Shown here: piece by piece, positions 15,692-25,190 of the stretch
How positions within the stretch are numbered: the stretch's first letter is position 1
Layout: each line of letters begins with the position of its first letter
Origin: Clostridiales bacterium
GTDB taxonomy: Bacteria; Bacillota; Clostridia; Oscillospirales; Oscillospiraceae
Reading direction: 5' to 3'
NCBI GenBank assembly: GCA_004551945.1
Contig: SFPN01000013.1
Location: 62,001-126,000 of the forward strand
Length of the DNA stretch: 64,000 bases
Translations under genes and position numbers: made by a program
Notes under the pieces: generated by a model
Databases searched by the model: none
Seen by the model: the letters and a program-made list of their open reading frames with translations, nothing else
What the model was told of the DNA's origin: nothing

Positions 15692-17518
15692 ATGACCTTT
15701 GAAGAACTGAAAGACAAGGCCCACAGCCTGCCTCTCAAGCCGGGGGTCTACCTGATGATGGACCAGAGCGGCACGGTGATCTACGTGGGCAAGGCCAAGG
15801 CCCTGAAAAACCGGGTCAGCCAGTATTTCCAGGACCAGGCCAGCCACAACGCCAAGACCCGGGCCATGGTGGCCCAGATCCACCACTTCGACACCATTGT
15901 GGCCGGGTCAGAGTTCGAGGCCCTGGTGCTGGAGGCCTCCCTCATTAAACGCCATAAGCCGCGGTATAATATCTTATTGAAGGACGACAAGGGGTACCCT
16001 TACATCCGCCTGTCGGTGAAGGACCCCTACCCTAAGTTCTCCATCGCCGGGCGGATGGCGGACGACGGGGCCCGGTACTTCGGCCCCTTCGGCGGCCGGG
16101 GGGACACCCAGGCCATCATCGACGCCATCCGGGGAGCCTTTCAGCTGCCCGCCTGCGGGAAAACCTTCCCCCGGGACCAGGGGAAGGAACGGCCCTGCCT
16201 GAACCACCACATGGGCCTGTGCAGCGGCTACTGCCAGAAATCCGTCCCCCGGGCCCAGCACCAGCAGGCCATGGACCAGGCGGTGCGGCTGCTGGAGGGC
16301 AAGCTCAGCGAGGTGGAAAAGGACCTCACCGCCCAGATGACCCAGGCGGCGGAGAACCTGGAGTTTGAAAAAGCCGCCGCCCTCCGGGACCGGCTGAAGG
16401 CCATCTCCCTGCTGGGTAAGCGCCAGAAGGTGGTGGCCGGATACCTGGCGGACACCGACGTGCTGGGCCTGTTCACCGGGGAGGTCCGGTCCGCCGTGGC
16501 GGTGCTCCACTTCCGGGAGGGGGACCTCACCGGACGGGACCTGGAGGTGTTCCCCACGGAAGGGGAGGAGGCCCAGGAAATCCTCTCCGCCTTTCTCACC
16601 CAGTTTTACGGCAGCCGGGGCCTGCTGCCCCGGCAGATCCTCCTGCCGGAGAATTTGGAGGACAGCGAGCACATCAGCCGCCTGCTCTCCCACCAGGCGG
16701 GGCGGAAGGTGGAGCTGGTCACCCCCCAGCGGGGGGCCAAAATGGATCTCATCCGCATGGCCCGGGAAAACGCCCAGGAGGAGGTCAGGCGCCTGACCAC
16801 CCGGGCGGAGCACACCGCAAAAATCCTCACCCTGCTGGCGGAGAAGCTGGAGCTGCCCCAGCCCCCCAAGCGCATTGAGGCCTACGACATTTCCAACACC
16901 GGCGCGTCGGACATTGTGGCGGCCATGACCGTTTTTGAGGACGGAAAGCCCAAGAAGAGCGCCTACCGGTGCTTTGTGATGAAGGGGCTGGACGGTCCCG
17001 ACGACTACGCCTCCATGGAGCAGACCCTCCGCCGCCGGTTCCAGCGGGACAAGGACGGGGACGAGCGCTTCGGCCGCCGCCCCGACCTGCTGCTCATCGA
17101 CGGGGGCGACACCCACGCGGCGGTGGCGGAGCGGGTGCTGGGGGAGTTTGGTCTTACCATTCCCGTCTGCGGCATGGTGAAGGACGACCGCCACCGGACC
17201 CGGGCCCTTATCACCGCCGACAGCCGGGAGATCGGCATCCAGGCGGTTCCGGCCCTCTTCGCCTTCATCGGGCAGATTCAGGAGGAGACCCACCGCACCG
17301 CCGTGGGCTTTCACCACAAGCGCCACACGAAAACCAGCACGGGGTCTGCCCTGGAGAAAATTCCCGGGGTAGGCCCGGCCCGGCGCAAGCAGCTGCTGAA
17401 GGCCTTCGGCAGCGTCAAGGCCATCCGCCAGGCCAGCCTGGCCCGGCTGGAAGAGGTTCTGCCGAAAAACGCCGCCCAGGCGGTTTACCACTATTTCAAC
17501 ACCACAGAGGAGGAATGA
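15692..17518 (+). CDS. uvrC: Excinuclease ABC subunit C
   Basis: Makes the dual incisions of nucleotide excision repair with UvrAB. The 608-residue protein has an N-terminal GIY-YIG nuclease (GVYLMMDQSGTVIYVGKAK), a Cys-containing linker (PACGKTF, CLNHHMGLCSGYC), a UVR motif (ENLEFEKAAALRDRL), the RNase H-like 5' nuclease (EAYDISNTGASDIV, LLLIDGGDTH) and a C-terminal helix-hairpin-helix (IPGVGPARRKQLL). Start ATG 15692 follows GAGGAGG; a GTG at 15677 lacks its own site. rsmD follows after three bases. Confidence 0.96.
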   Translation: MTFEELKDKAHSLPLKPGVYLMMDQSGTVIYVGKAKALKNRVSQYFQDQASHNAKTRAMVAQIHHFDTIVAGSEFEALVLEASLIKRHKPRYNILLKDDKGYPYIRLSVKDPYPKFSIAGRMADDGARYFGPFGGRGDTQAIIDAIRGAFQLPACGKTFPRDQGKERPCLNHHMGLCSGYCQKSVPRAQHQQAMDQAVRLLEGKLSEVEKDLTAQMTQAAENLEFEKAAALRDRLKAISLLGKRQKVVAGYLADTDVLGLFTGEVRSAVAVLHFREGDLTGRDLEVFPTEGEEAQEILSAFLTQFYGSRGLLPRQILLPENLEDSEHISRLLSHQAGRKVELVTPQRGAKMDLIRMARENAQEEVRRLTTRAEHTAKILTLLAEKLELPQPPKRIEAYDISNTGASDIVAAMTVFEDGKPKKSAYRCFVMKGLDGPDDYASMEQTLRRRFQRDKDGDERFGRRPDLLLIDGGDTHAAVAERVLGEFGLTIPVCGMVKDDRHRTRALITADSREIGIQAVPALFAFIGQIQEETHRTAVGFHHKRHTKTSTGSALEKIPGVGPARRKQLLKAFGSVKAIRQASLARLEEVLPKNAAQAVYHYFNTTEEE

Positions 17519-17521
17519 GCC

Positions 17522-18070
17522 ATGCGCGTAATCACAGGCCTGGCCCGGGGAAGAAAACTGAAGGAGCCCAGCGGGATGGAGACCCGTCCCACCACCGACC
17601 GGGTGAAGGAGGGAATCTTCTCCAGCATCCAGTTTGAGATCGAGGGCCGGAAAGTCCTGGACCTCTTCGGGGGCACCGGGCAGATGGGCATTGAGGCCCT
17701 GTCCCGGGGCGCGGCCCACTGCACATTCCTGGACCTGCGGAAGGAAGCGGTGGGAATCATCCGGGAGAACGTGACCGCCACCGGCTTTGCCGGGCAGGCT
17801 GCGGTGCTCCAGGGGGATTACCTGGCCTTCCTCACCCGGTGCCGGGAAAAGTTTGACCTGATTTTCCTGGACCCGCCCTATGGCAGCGGGATGCTGGAAA
17901 AGGCGATGGAAACCATTACAGCGATTGACATTGTGTCGGAAAATGGTATAATAGTCTGCGAAAATGGGTCGGGTGTCCCCTGGCCTGTGGTTTCTGAACC
18001 CTACCGGCTCCAGAAAGAGTACCGGTACGGGAAAATTAGAACAGCCCTATACCGGCGCCAGGCCGACTGA
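17522..18070 (+). CDS. rsmD: 16S rRNA (guanine966-N2)-methyltransferase RsmD
   Basis: SAM-dependent methylation of 16S rRNA G966. The 182-residue protein carries motif I DLFGGTGQMGIEALSRGA (about residues 47-64) and the catalytic DPPY motif in FLDPPYGSG (about 119-127). GAGGAGGAAT overlaps the uvrC end, so the genes are coupled. rsmD followed by coaD is the common arrangement in Firmicutes. Confidence 0.95.
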   Translation: MRVITGLARGRKLKEPSGMETRPTTDRVKEGIFSSIQFEIEGRKVLDLFGGTGQMGIEALSRGAAHCTFLDLRKEAVGIIRENVTATGFAGQAAVLQGDYLAFLTRCREKFDLIFLDPPYGSGMLEKAMETITAIDIVSENGIIVCENGSGVPWPVVSEPYRLQKEYRYGKIRTALYRRQAD

Positions 18071-18106
18071 ACCGGCGCGGGCGCCGAACAAGGAGTGGAT
18101 AAGGTT

Positions 18107-18592
18107 ATGAAGACCGCAATTTATCCCGGGAGCTTTGATCCGGTGACTCTGGGACACATCAACATTATCAAGCGTGCGGCCAACGCTTTCGACAAGGTCA
18201 TTGTCTGCGTGATGGTCAATTCCGAAAAGAACGGTGGCCTTTTTACCCCGGAGGAACGGCTGGAGCTGCTGCGCAGAAGCATCCAAATGGAAAATGTGGA
18301 GCTGGACGTCTACCGCGGCATGGTGGCAGATTATGCCAAAGAGAAGGGCGCACGGGTTTTGGTCAAGGGCCTTCGGGCGGTCTCTGACTATGAGCAAGAG
18401 GTTCAGATGGCCATGATCAACAGCAAACTCAACCCCGATCTGGACACTGTGTTCTTCCCCTCCAGCGAGAAGTACACCTACCTGAGCTCTTCCGTGGCCA
18501 AGGAGCTGGCCAGATACAACGCCGATCTGAGCGAGTTTCTCCCCCGGGAGATCCTGGAGGACGTGAAGCAGAGATTACAGCAAGGAAAGTAA
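18107..18592 (+). CDS. coaD: Phosphopantetheine adenylyltransferase
   Basis: Converts 4'-phosphopantetheine and ATP to dephospho-CoA, the penultimate step of CoA synthesis. The 161-residue product begins MKTAIYPGSFDPVTLGHINI with the nucleotidyltransferase GxxxPxxxGH motif, and contains YLSSSVAKELA, the C-terminal ISSS-type block. ATG 18107 is preferred over GTG 18095 because the family starts here; AAGG is close upstream and AAGGAG is 11 nt away. The gene lies in the uvrC-rsmD-coaD run. Confidence 0.95.
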   Translation: MKTAIYPGSFDPVTLGHINIIKRAANAFDKVIVCVMVNSEKNGGLFTPEERLELLRRSIQMENVELDVYRGMVADYAKEKGARVLVKGLRAVSDYEQEVQMAMINSKLNPDLDTVFFPSSEKYTYLSSSVAKELARYNADLSEFLPREILEDVKQRLQQGK

Positions 18593-18605
18593 GGAGCGAT
18601 ACACG

Positions 18606-19154
18606 ATGGCAGGCAGCATGGAAGAATTACTGGATCTTTTATATACTGAGATCGAAGAGGCCAAGAACATGCCTCTCAACAACGACAAGTGCGTCATCGA
18701 CCGGGACCGGATTCTGGACATGATCGACGACGTGAAGGCCGAGGTGCCCGTGGAGATCAAGCGGGCCAAGGACCTGATGGCAAACAAGAACGACTATGTG
18801 GCCTCCGCCAAGCGGGAGGCCGACACCCTGCGGGCCCAGGCGGAGGACTACGCCAAGCGGCTCATCAACGAGGACGCCATCGTCCGCCAGGCAGAGGACC
18901 GGGCGGCGGAGATCATCGCGGACGCGGAGGAAAAGGCCCGGATGCTCAAGCACGCCGCCAGCGAGTACTGCGAGGACGCCCTGCGCCGGATGGAAGAGGC
19001 CGTGGCCGACGCCTACGACGAGGTGAAGCACTCCCGCGCCAAGTTCCGCAGCGCCCTGGGCATGGCAGAGCCCTCCGGCCAGCCCCAGCCCCGCCGCCGC
19101 GCCATGTACGACGCGGAGATGGATGACGACGAGGACGAGGACGAGGAGGATTGA
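18606..19154 (+). CDS. Coiled-coil protein with acidic tail
   Basis: A 182-residue soluble protein. Residues about 40-145 are a charged, Ala/Glu/Lys-rich helix compatible with a coiled coil, resembling the helical part of ATP synthase b subunits or DivIVA-like proteins, but with no membrane anchor. The end is strongly acidic (EMDDDEDEDEED). Proteins of this type occur directly after coaD in related Clostridia; their function is unknown. It starts 13 nt after coaD with GTAAGGAG upstream, so it is probably in the same transcript. Confidence 0.8.
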   Translation: MAGSMEELLDLLYTEIEEAKNMPLNNDKCVIDRDRILDMIDDVKAEVPVEIKRAKDLMANKNDYVASAKREADTLRAQAEDYAKRLINEDAIVRQAEDRAAEIIADAEEKARMLKHAASEYCEDALRRMEEAVADAYDEVKHSRAKFRSALGMAEPSGQPQPRRRAMYDAEMDDDEDEDEED

Positions 19155-19180
19155 TCCTCCGTCCGGCATAACCAGAAAAG

Positions 19181-19228
19181 AAAACCACCGCAGCCAAGCC
19201 CCAAAGGCGCTGACTGCGGTGGTTTTTT
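19181..19228. terminator. Bidirectional terminator between convergent genes
   Basis: Stem AAAACCACCGCAG/CTGCGGTGGTTTT with T runs usable from either strand, between the coaD operon and the minus-strand antiporter. Confidence 0.88.
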
Positions 19229-19247
19229 ATGCAGGGCAGCGGGCGGC

Positions 19248-20840
19248 TCACTGCCCGCTGATCAGCAGCACGTCGCCCTCCTGGAGCACGGTGCTGCCCT
19301 GGGGGATGACCACGTCCCCAGCCCGGCGGATGAGGATGATGAGACCCTCGCCGGTGTCCAGGTCGGAGAGAGGCCGGTGGAGCCAGGGGTCCCGCTTTTT
19401 GATGGTCTTTTCGTACAGGCAGACCCCCTCCAGCTCTCCGCCGGCCCGGCCGCTGAGCACCAGCTGGTCCCCGGGCTCCAGCACGGTGGCGCCGTTGGGC
19501 ACCAGCTTCTCCCCCTGCCGGGTCACCAGCACCAGCAGGCACGCCGGGGGCAGGTCCAGATCCCGGATGGCCTTGCCCGCCCAGGGGTGGCCGGGGGTGA
19601 GGGTACACTGGAGAAACTGCACCGGCACCTGGTCGGTGTAGTCGTTGAAGGTTTTCATCACGTCGGTTTCCCCGTCGGTCATCTTCACCTTCCGGGCCAC
19701 CAGAGGGATGAGAGACCCCTGAACCAGGATGGAGAAGAGGACGATGAAGAACACAATGTGGTACAGGTCCAGATCGGTGACGGCGGGGCTGGTGACGGCC
19801 AGAATGGAAAAGACGATGGAGGCCGCCCCCCGCATCCCCGACCAGGACACCAGTAAAATCTGCCCCAGGCTGCTGCGGAAGGGCCCCAGAATGAGGGTCA
19901 CGGCGATGGGCCGGGCCAGGAAGGTGAGAAACAGGGCCACCGCCAGGGCCGTGGGGGCCACGGCGGGCAGCTGGGAGGGGAAGGAGAGCAGGCCCAGCAG
20001 GAAGAACAGCACCATCTGCATAAGCCCCGTGGCCCCGTCAAAGAAGTTCACCAGGGCCTGTTTGCTGCGCAGGGGCTGGTTGCCCAGGAGAATCCCGGTG
20101 AGGTAGACGCTGAGATAGCCGTTGCCCCCCAGCAGGGTGGGGGCGGCGTAGGCCGCCAGGGCCACGGCCACCATGAAGATGGCGTCGAAGCCCTCAGAGG
20201 CAAAGCGGAACCGCCGGAGAAAGACCTGGCTCACCAGGGCGATCCCCACCCCGAAGGCCGCCCCGAAGAAAAGCTGGGCAAAGACCTGCCAGGCAAAGGC
20301 ACTGCCCTGGGCCTGGCCGGTCATCAGGGACAGGACGATCACCGTGAGCATGTAGGAGAAGGGGTCGTTGCTGCCGCTCTCCACCTCCAGCAGGGAGGCG
20401 GTGTTTTCCCGCAGGCCCAGGTTCTTGGAGCGGAGGATGGAGAACACCGAGGCAGCGTCGGTGGAGCTGATGACCGCCCCCAGCAGAAAGCCCTCCAGCT
20501 GGGGCAGGCCCAGGACCTTCCAGGAAAACAGGCCCACCAGCCCGGCGGTGAGGACCGTGCCCAGGGAGGAGAGGAGCACGGACTTTCCCGCCACGGGTCT
20601 GGCCTCCTGCCAGTTGGTGCCGAAGCCGCCGTAAAACATAATGAAGATGAGGGCCAGAGAGCAGATGTCCTCGGCCATGGCGTAGTTGTCGAAGGGGATC
20701 TTCACCACCCCGTCCGAGCCGAAGAACATACCCAGCAGAATGAAGGCCAGCAGGGTGGGCACCCCCAGCCGGCTGGACACCTTGTTGCACAGCACGCAGG
20801 CGAAGATGACGATGGCGGACATGAGAAGAAGCTGTGTCAA
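19248..20840 (-). CDS. Cation/proton antiporter with TrkA-C domains
   Basis: CPA1-type antiporter resembling NhaP2/CvrA, probably exchanging K+ (or Na+) for H+. The 530-residue protein has about 12 membrane spans in residues 1-390, with AVISSTDAASVFSIL and LEVESGSNDPFSYML (conserved ion-site region including the Asp pair). Two C-terminal RCK-C/TrkA-C-like domains follow (about 415-465 and 478-530), suggesting ligand gating. Start: TTG 20840, with GGAGGTG nine nt upstream; the frame stays open to 20948 but that part overlaps the promoter. Ion choice cannot be read from sequence. Confidence 0.88.
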   Translation of the reverse strand: MTQLLLMSAIVIFACVLCNKVSSRLGVPTLLAFILLGMFFGSDGVVKIPFDNYAMAEDICSLALIFIMFYGGFGTNWQEARPVAGKSVLLSSLGTVLTAGLVGLFSWKVLGLPQLEGFLLGAVISSTDAASVFSILRSKNLGLRENTASLLEVESGSNDPFSYMLTVIVLSLMTGQAQGSAFAWQVFAQLFFGAAFGVGIALVSQVFLRRFRFASEGFDAIFMVAVALAAYAAPTLLGGNGYLSVYLTGILLGNQPLRSKQALVNFFDGATGLMQMVLFFLLGLLSFPSQLPAVAPTALAVALFLTFLARPIAVTLILGPFRSSLGQILLVSWSGMRGAASIVFSILAVTSPAVTDLDLYHIVFFIVLFSILVQGSLIPLVARKVKMTDGETDVMKTFNDYTDQVPVQFLQCTLTPGHPWAGKAIRDLDLPPACLLVLVTRQGEKLVPNGATVLEPGDQLVLSGRAGGELEGVCLYEKTIKKRDPWLHRPLSDLDTGEGLIILIRRAGDVVIPQGSTVLQEGDVLLISGQ

Positions 20841-20924
20841 AGGGAAACACCTCCAGGGAAACGCAGGGACCGGACGCCCGAGGGCTTGTGGCCGGTTCGG
20901 GGGGTGGATCACGATATATTGTAT

Positions 20925-20953
20925 ACTATAACAAATACTGGAAGACAAGACAA
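20925..20953 (-). promoter_or_regulatory. Promoter for the antiporter
   Basis: Minus strand TTGTCT (20948-20953), 17-nt spacer, TATAGT (20925-20930). Confidence 0.6.
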
Positions 20954-21001
20954 GAATTTCTTACATTTCTCTGAAGAACCCGCCCGGGGACCAAAAAACA
21001 G

Positions 21002-21030
21002 TTGCTTTTTACAGGCAATCCCCATATAAT
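21002..21030 (+). promoter_or_regulatory. Promoter for the dcw cluster (rsmH)
   Basis: TTGCTT (21002-21007), 17-nt spacer, TATAAT (21025-21030), about 30 nt before rsmH. No mraZ gene, and no evident MraZ repeat boxes, lie between promoter and rsmH. Confidence 0.72.
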
Positions 21031-21062
21031 ATAAAAATGAACCGCCATATGGAGGAACGACC

Positions 21063-22028
21063 ATGACTGGAGCTTACGCCCACCGCCCCGTCCTGCTGGA
21101 GGAGTGCATCGAGGCCTTACATATCAAGCCCGACGGGGTCTATATTGACGGCACCCTGGGCCGGGGCGGCCACTCAGAGCAGATTGCCCGGCGGCTGTCT
21201 GACCGGGGCAGGCTGATCTGCATTGACCGGGACAGCCAGGCTCTGGAGGAGGCCGGGGTGCGCCTGGCCCCCTGGAAGGACCGCATCACCTTCCTTCACG
21301 GCAACTTCGGCGACCTGGACGCCCTGCTGGAGCAGGCCGGGGTCCCCGGCGCGGACGGGATGCTCTTTGACCTGGGGGTTTCCTCTCCCCAGCTGGACGA
21401 CCCGGACCGGGGATTTTCCTATATGCACGACGCCCCCCTGGATATGCGCATGGACCGGGAGGACTCCCTCACCGCCTGGACGGTGGTGAACCAGTGGCCC
21501 CGGGAGGAGCTGCGCCGGGTCCTGTCCCAGTACGGGGAGGAGCGGTACGCCGGCCCCATCGCCGCCGCCATCGAGCGGGCCCGGGAGAAGGCCCCCATCG
21601 AGACCACCCTGGAGCTGGTGGAGGTGATCCGCTCCGCCATGCCCGCCGCCGCCCTGCGGGAAAAGCAGCACCCGGCCAAGCGGAGCTTTCAGGGCATCCG
21701 CATCGCGGTGAACGACGAGCTGACCGCCATCTCCCGGATGATGCAGGCCGCCATTCCCCGTCTGAACCCCGGCGGATACCTGGCGGTGATTTCCTTCCAC
21801 TCTCTGGAGGATCGAATTGTAAAAAGTGAGCTGGCTGCCGCTGCCAAGGGCTGCGACTGCCCGCCTTCCTTCCCGGTGTGCGTCTGCGGCAAGCAACCCC
21901 AGGTAAAGCTGACGCCCCGCAAGCCCATCCTGCCCAGCCCCCAGGAGCTGGCGGAAAACCCCCGCGCCCGCAGCGCCAAGCTCCGGGTGGCGGAGAAGCT
22001 GGAACCCAAACCCAAGAAAGACCTGTGA
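21063..22028 (+). CDS. rsmH: 16S rRNA (cytosine1402-N4)-methyltransferase RsmH
   Basis: SAM-dependent N4-methylation of C1402 in 16S rRNA, and first gene of the dcw cluster here. The 321-residue protein shows HRPVLLEECIEAL, the SAM site DGTLGRGGHS (about residues 29-38), FDLGVSSPQLDDPDRGFSY and ISFHSLEDRIVK, all RsmH signatures. A GGAGG site is eight nt upstream. In most Firmicutes mraZ precedes it; here the divergent antiporter takes that place. Confidence 0.96.
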   Translation: MTGAYAHRPVLLEECIEALHIKPDGVYIDGTLGRGGHSEQIARRLSDRGRLICIDRDSQALEEAGVRLAPWKDRITFLHGNFGDLDALLEQAGVPGADGMLFDLGVSSPQLDDPDRGFSYMHDAPLDMRMDREDSLTAWTVVNQWPREELRRVLSQYGEERYAGPIAAAIERAREKAPIETTLELVEVIRSAMPAAALREKQHPAKRSFQGIRIAVNDELTAISRMMQAAIPRLNPGGYLAVISFHSLEDRIVKSELAAAAKGCDCPPSFPVCVCGKQPQVKLTPRKPILPSPQELAENPRARSAKLRVAEKLEPKPKKDL

Positions 22029-22058
22029 CCCAAACCGGGTACAAGGGGGATATCAATT

Positions 22059-22592
22059 GTGACAGTCAACGCTTTTCAGCAGATTTCATACGACGGAAAC
22101 GCAGCCCTGAAGATGGGCGCCACGGAAGCGCCGCCCCAGCCGGAGCGGGTCCAGGAGAAGAAAAAAGCCTCCGCTTCGGCGGCCAGCGCCTCCCAGTCGG
22201 AGGCGGACCCCAAGCCCAAGCGGCACTGGAAAACCGCCCCCGTGGCGGTGGGCACCATCCTGCTCCTGGCCGCCTTCGTGGTGATGATCCTCATCAGCTA
22301 CGCGCAGATGGTGATGATCAACGACCAGGTGGTGGAGCTGCGGGGGACGCTCAGCGATTTGCAGACAGAGGAGACCAAACTGATGGCCCAGTATGAGCTG
22401 GCCTACGACCTGCAGGAGATCGAAAAGCAGATGCTGGCCAGCGGACAGATGACGAAGATCCAGAGCTGGCAGACCTACACCCTGGAGCTTTCGGAGCCGG
22501 ACAGCGTGGAGTATTACCACGGCTCGGATCTCAAAGAGCAGATGATGTCCTTTGCCAAAAACCTGGTCACCGCGATCCAGGAATATTTCTAA
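22059..22592 (+). CDS. ftsL: FtsL-like cell division protein
   Basis: Small bitopic division protein, expected partner of FtsQ/DivIB and DivIC. The 177-residue product has a long charged cytoplasmic N-terminus (about residues 1-60, Lys/Pro/Ser rich), one membrane span (about 65-88, VGTILLLAAFVVMILISYAQ) and a coiled-coil extracytoplasmic segment (MINDQVVELRGTLSDLQTEE). Sequence similarity in this family is low, so the call rests on topology and on position between rsmH and the PBP gene. Start GTG 22059 follows AAGGGGG. Confidence 0.8.
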   Translation: MTVNAFQQISYDGNAALKMGATEAPPQPERVQEKKKASASAASASQSEADPKPKRHWKTAPVAVGTILLLAAFVVMILISYAQMVMINDQVVELRGTLSDLQTEETKLMAQYELAYDLQEIEKQMLASGQMTKIQSWQTYTLELSEPDSVEYYHGSDLKEQMMSFAKNLVTAIQEYF

Positions 22593-22624
22593 GCAGAGAC
22601 TACATAAGATTAGGAACGAGAGCA

Positions 22625-22660
22625 TGAGGGCGTGAGAAAACCGATTTCTTACGCCCTCAT
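22625..22660. repeat. Hairpin between ftsL and the PBP gene
   Basis: ATGAGGGCGTGAG pairs with CTTACGCCCTCAT around an 11-nt loop. No T run follows, so it may be an mRNA processing or attenuation element inside the dcw transcript. Confidence 0.5.
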
Positions 22661-22725
22661 CTTACCATTGGACGGATACGAAAGAAACAAACCCGCAGGC
22701 AAAGAAAGCAGGAGGAATCGAAACC

Positions 22726-25134
22726 ATGGCACTCAACGGAAACCATTCCGGCCGGAGTCGGAACCGCCGCTTAGGCGGCAGGGGGATGCAGCGCATCCTG
22801 ATTCTGGCCGGAATCTTCGGCGTACTGACCTTTGTGGTCCTGTTCGGCAAGCTCTGGCAGCTCCAGGTGGTCCAGCACGAGAACCTGGAGAAAAAGGCCA
22901 TCGCCCAGCAGACCCGGGAGGTGGCCTCCACCGCCAACCGGGGCACCATTTACGACGCCAACGGGGCCATCCTGGCCATCAGCGGCTCGGTGCAGAACGT
23001 GATCCTCTCCCCCCGGGATGTGCTGGCCGGGGTGGAGGTGGAGGAAAAGGACGAGTTCGGAAACCCCCGCTCTCCCAGCGTCATCGAGGCGGAGAAAAAG
23101 CAGAAGGTCCAGGACACCTATGACCTCATCGCCGACGGCATGTCGGAGATCCTGGGCATCGACCGGGAGGACGTGATCGCCCGGCTGAACAAGACCAACT
23201 CCGCCTGGCAGGTGCTGGCCAAGAAGGTGGAGGACGACGTGGCCGACCAGGTCCGGGCCTTCATCGAGGAGCACGAACTGGAGGGCTGTCTCTACCTCAC
23301 CGACGACTCCAAACGGTACTATCCCTACTCCACCACCGCCTCCCAGGTGGTGGGCTTTGTGAACGGCCAGAACGAGGGAGCTTATGGCCTGGAGTCGCTG
23401 TACAACAGTGAGCTGTCCGGGGAGGACGGCCGCACCATCATCGCCAAGAATGCTTCGGGCACAGAAATGCCCTCGGCCTACTCCAGCTTCACCGATGCGG
23501 TGGACGGCTACGATGTCCACACCACCATCGACGCCACCATCCAGATGTTCGCGGAGAAAACCGTGGAGGAGGGCATCGAGAAGTTCGATGTGACCAACGG
23601 CGCCTTCTGCATCGTCATGGACCCGGACACCGCAGCGGTGCTGGCCATGGTCAGCTACCCGGACTATGACCTGAACGACCCCAACGCCGTGGTGGACGCA
23701 ACGGAATCCGCCAAGCTGGCCAAACTGAAAAATGACCCCACCGTCACCGAGGAGGAGTACCAGGATGCGGTGGCCCAGTCTCAGTTCAAGCAGTGGAGCA
23801 ACAAGTGCCTGAACACCTCCTATGAGCCTGGTTCCACCTTCAAGCCTATTGTGGTGGCCGCCGGCCTGGAGGAAGGGGTCATTGATGAGAGCAGCACCTT
23901 CTACTGCTCCGGCAAGGTCCATGTGGGCGATTGGGACATCCGCTGCAGCGCCCGAAGCGGCCACGGCTCCCAGACTCTGCGGAAGGCCGTGATGAACTCC
24001 TGCAACCCCGCCCTCATTGACATCGGCCAGCGGCTGGGGGCAGAGAAGTTCTATGAATACTGGGAGAACTTCGGCTTTACCTCCACCACCGGCATTGAGC
24101 TGCCGGGGGAGGAGAAGAGCGTGTTCTGGGATAAGGAGGAGTTTGTAAGCCCCGCAGGCATCACCTCCCTGGCCACCGGCTCCTTCGGCCAGCGTTTTAC
24201 CACCACCCCCATCCAGCTGATTACCGCTCTGTCCGCCTGCATCAACGGCGGCCACCTGATGGAGCCCTATGTGGTCCAGTCGGTGACCGACAATGAGGGC
24301 AACGTGGTCAGCTACCATGAACCCAGCGAAATCCGCCAGGTCATCAGCCAGGAGACCTCCGACCTGGTGCGCTCCTTCATGGAGAGCGTGGTCAACGATC
24401 CCGGCGGCACCGGCAAGAACGCCAAGGTGGCTGGCTACCAGATCGGCGGCAAGACGGGCTCCTCCCAGACCCTGGACAGCAGCGATCACATCATTGTCTC
24501 CTTCGTGGGCTTCGCCCCGGCGGACGACCCGGAGGTTATCGTCCTGCTGGCCTACGACTGGCCCCAGCCTGCGGCTCCCGGCGCAAACACCACCGCTGGC
24601 GGCGTTTACATCAGCGGCGGTAATATGGCGGCCCCCATGTGCGGCGAGCTCATCGCCAACATTCTGGACTATCTGGGCTATGAAAAGTCCGGCTCCGCCA
24701 GCACCACCGCCTCCGGCGTGACCATTCCCCGGCTCACGGGCATGTCCCTCACGGACGCCCAGGCGGCCCTGTCCAAGCTGGGCCTCACCTGCCGCACCTC
24801 CGGGGAGGGGGCCACGGTCACTGACCAGGCGCCCTCGGCGGGCAGCTCGGTGCCGGCGGGCAGCTCCATTGTCCTCTACCTGGGCACGGAGAAAACCGAA
24901 GAAACTGTTCCGATGCCGGACCTGACGGGTATGACCTATGACCAGGCCAGGGAGGCAATGGAAAGCGTGGGCCTCTACCTGGAGGCCACCGGCGCCGGAC
25001 AGGAGGGGACGGTGTTCAGCCAGTCTGTCGACCCCGGTGCGCCCCTGGAAGTGGGCACGGCAGTGGAAGTGAAGTTTACCGACATCGCCGCTGAGGACGA
25101 GGGCCTGAGCCCCAGCGATCTCTGGAACCGCTGA
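22726..25134 (+). CDS. Class B penicillin-binding protein with PASTA domains (FtsI/SpoVD type)
   Basis: Septal transpeptidase that cross-links peptidoglycan. The 802-residue protein has an N-terminal anchor (about residues 22-44), a pedestal domain, and a transpeptidase domain with STFK (Ser370), SCN (Ser425) and KTG (Lys576). Two PASTA repeats follow (about 663-728 and 730-786). Position after ftsL and before murE fits FtsI/PBP2B or its sporulation paralog SpoVD; the sequence alone does not separate the two. The start has AGGAGG upstream. Confidence 0.93.
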   Translation: MALNGNHSGRSRNRRLGGRGMQRILILAGIFGVLTFVVLFGKLWQLQVVQHENLEKKAIAQQTREVASTANRGTIYDANGAILAISGSVQNVILSPRDVLAGVEVEEKDEFGNPRSPSVIEAEKKQKVQDTYDLIADGMSEILGIDREDVIARLNKTNSAWQVLAKKVEDDVADQVRAFIEEHELEGCLYLTDDSKRYYPYSTTASQVVGFVNGQNEGAYGLESLYNSELSGEDGRTIIAKNASGTEMPSAYSSFTDAVDGYDVHTTIDATIQMFAEKTVEEGIEKFDVTNGAFCIVMDPDTAAVLAMVSYPDYDLNDPNAVVDATESAKLAKLKNDPTVTEEEYQDAVAQSQFKQWSNKCLNTSYEPGSTFKPIVVAAGLEEGVIDESSTFYCSGKVHVGDWDIRCSARSGHGSQTLRKAVMNSCNPALIDIGQRLGAEKFYEYWENFGFTSTTGIELPGEEKSVFWDKEEFVSPAGITSLATGSFGQRFTTTPIQLITALSACINGGHLMEPYVVQSVTDNEGNVVSYHEPSEIRQVISQETSDLVRSFMESVVNDPGGTGKNAKVAGYQIGGKTGSSQTLDSSDHIIVSFVGFAPADDPEVIVLLAYDWPQPAAPGANTTAGGVYISGGNMAAPMCGELIANILDYLGYEKSGSASTTASGVTIPRLTGMSLTDAQAALSKLGLTCRTSGEGATVTDQAPSAGSSVPAGSSIVLYLGTEKTEETVPMPDLTGMTYDQAREAMESVGLYLEATGAGQEGTVFSQSVDPGAPLEVGTAVEVKFTDIAAEDEGLSPSDLWNR

Positions 25135-25190
25135 CCCGGTCCGGCGGCGAACCCGGTATATGTCCACGGTATCTCTAGGAGGGAAACGTT

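Noticed and set aside
22771..25167. 798-codon minus-strand open frame opposite the PBP gene
   Set aside because: Composition typical of an antisense shadow. The PBP on the plus strand has all three catalytic motifs and the ribosome site.
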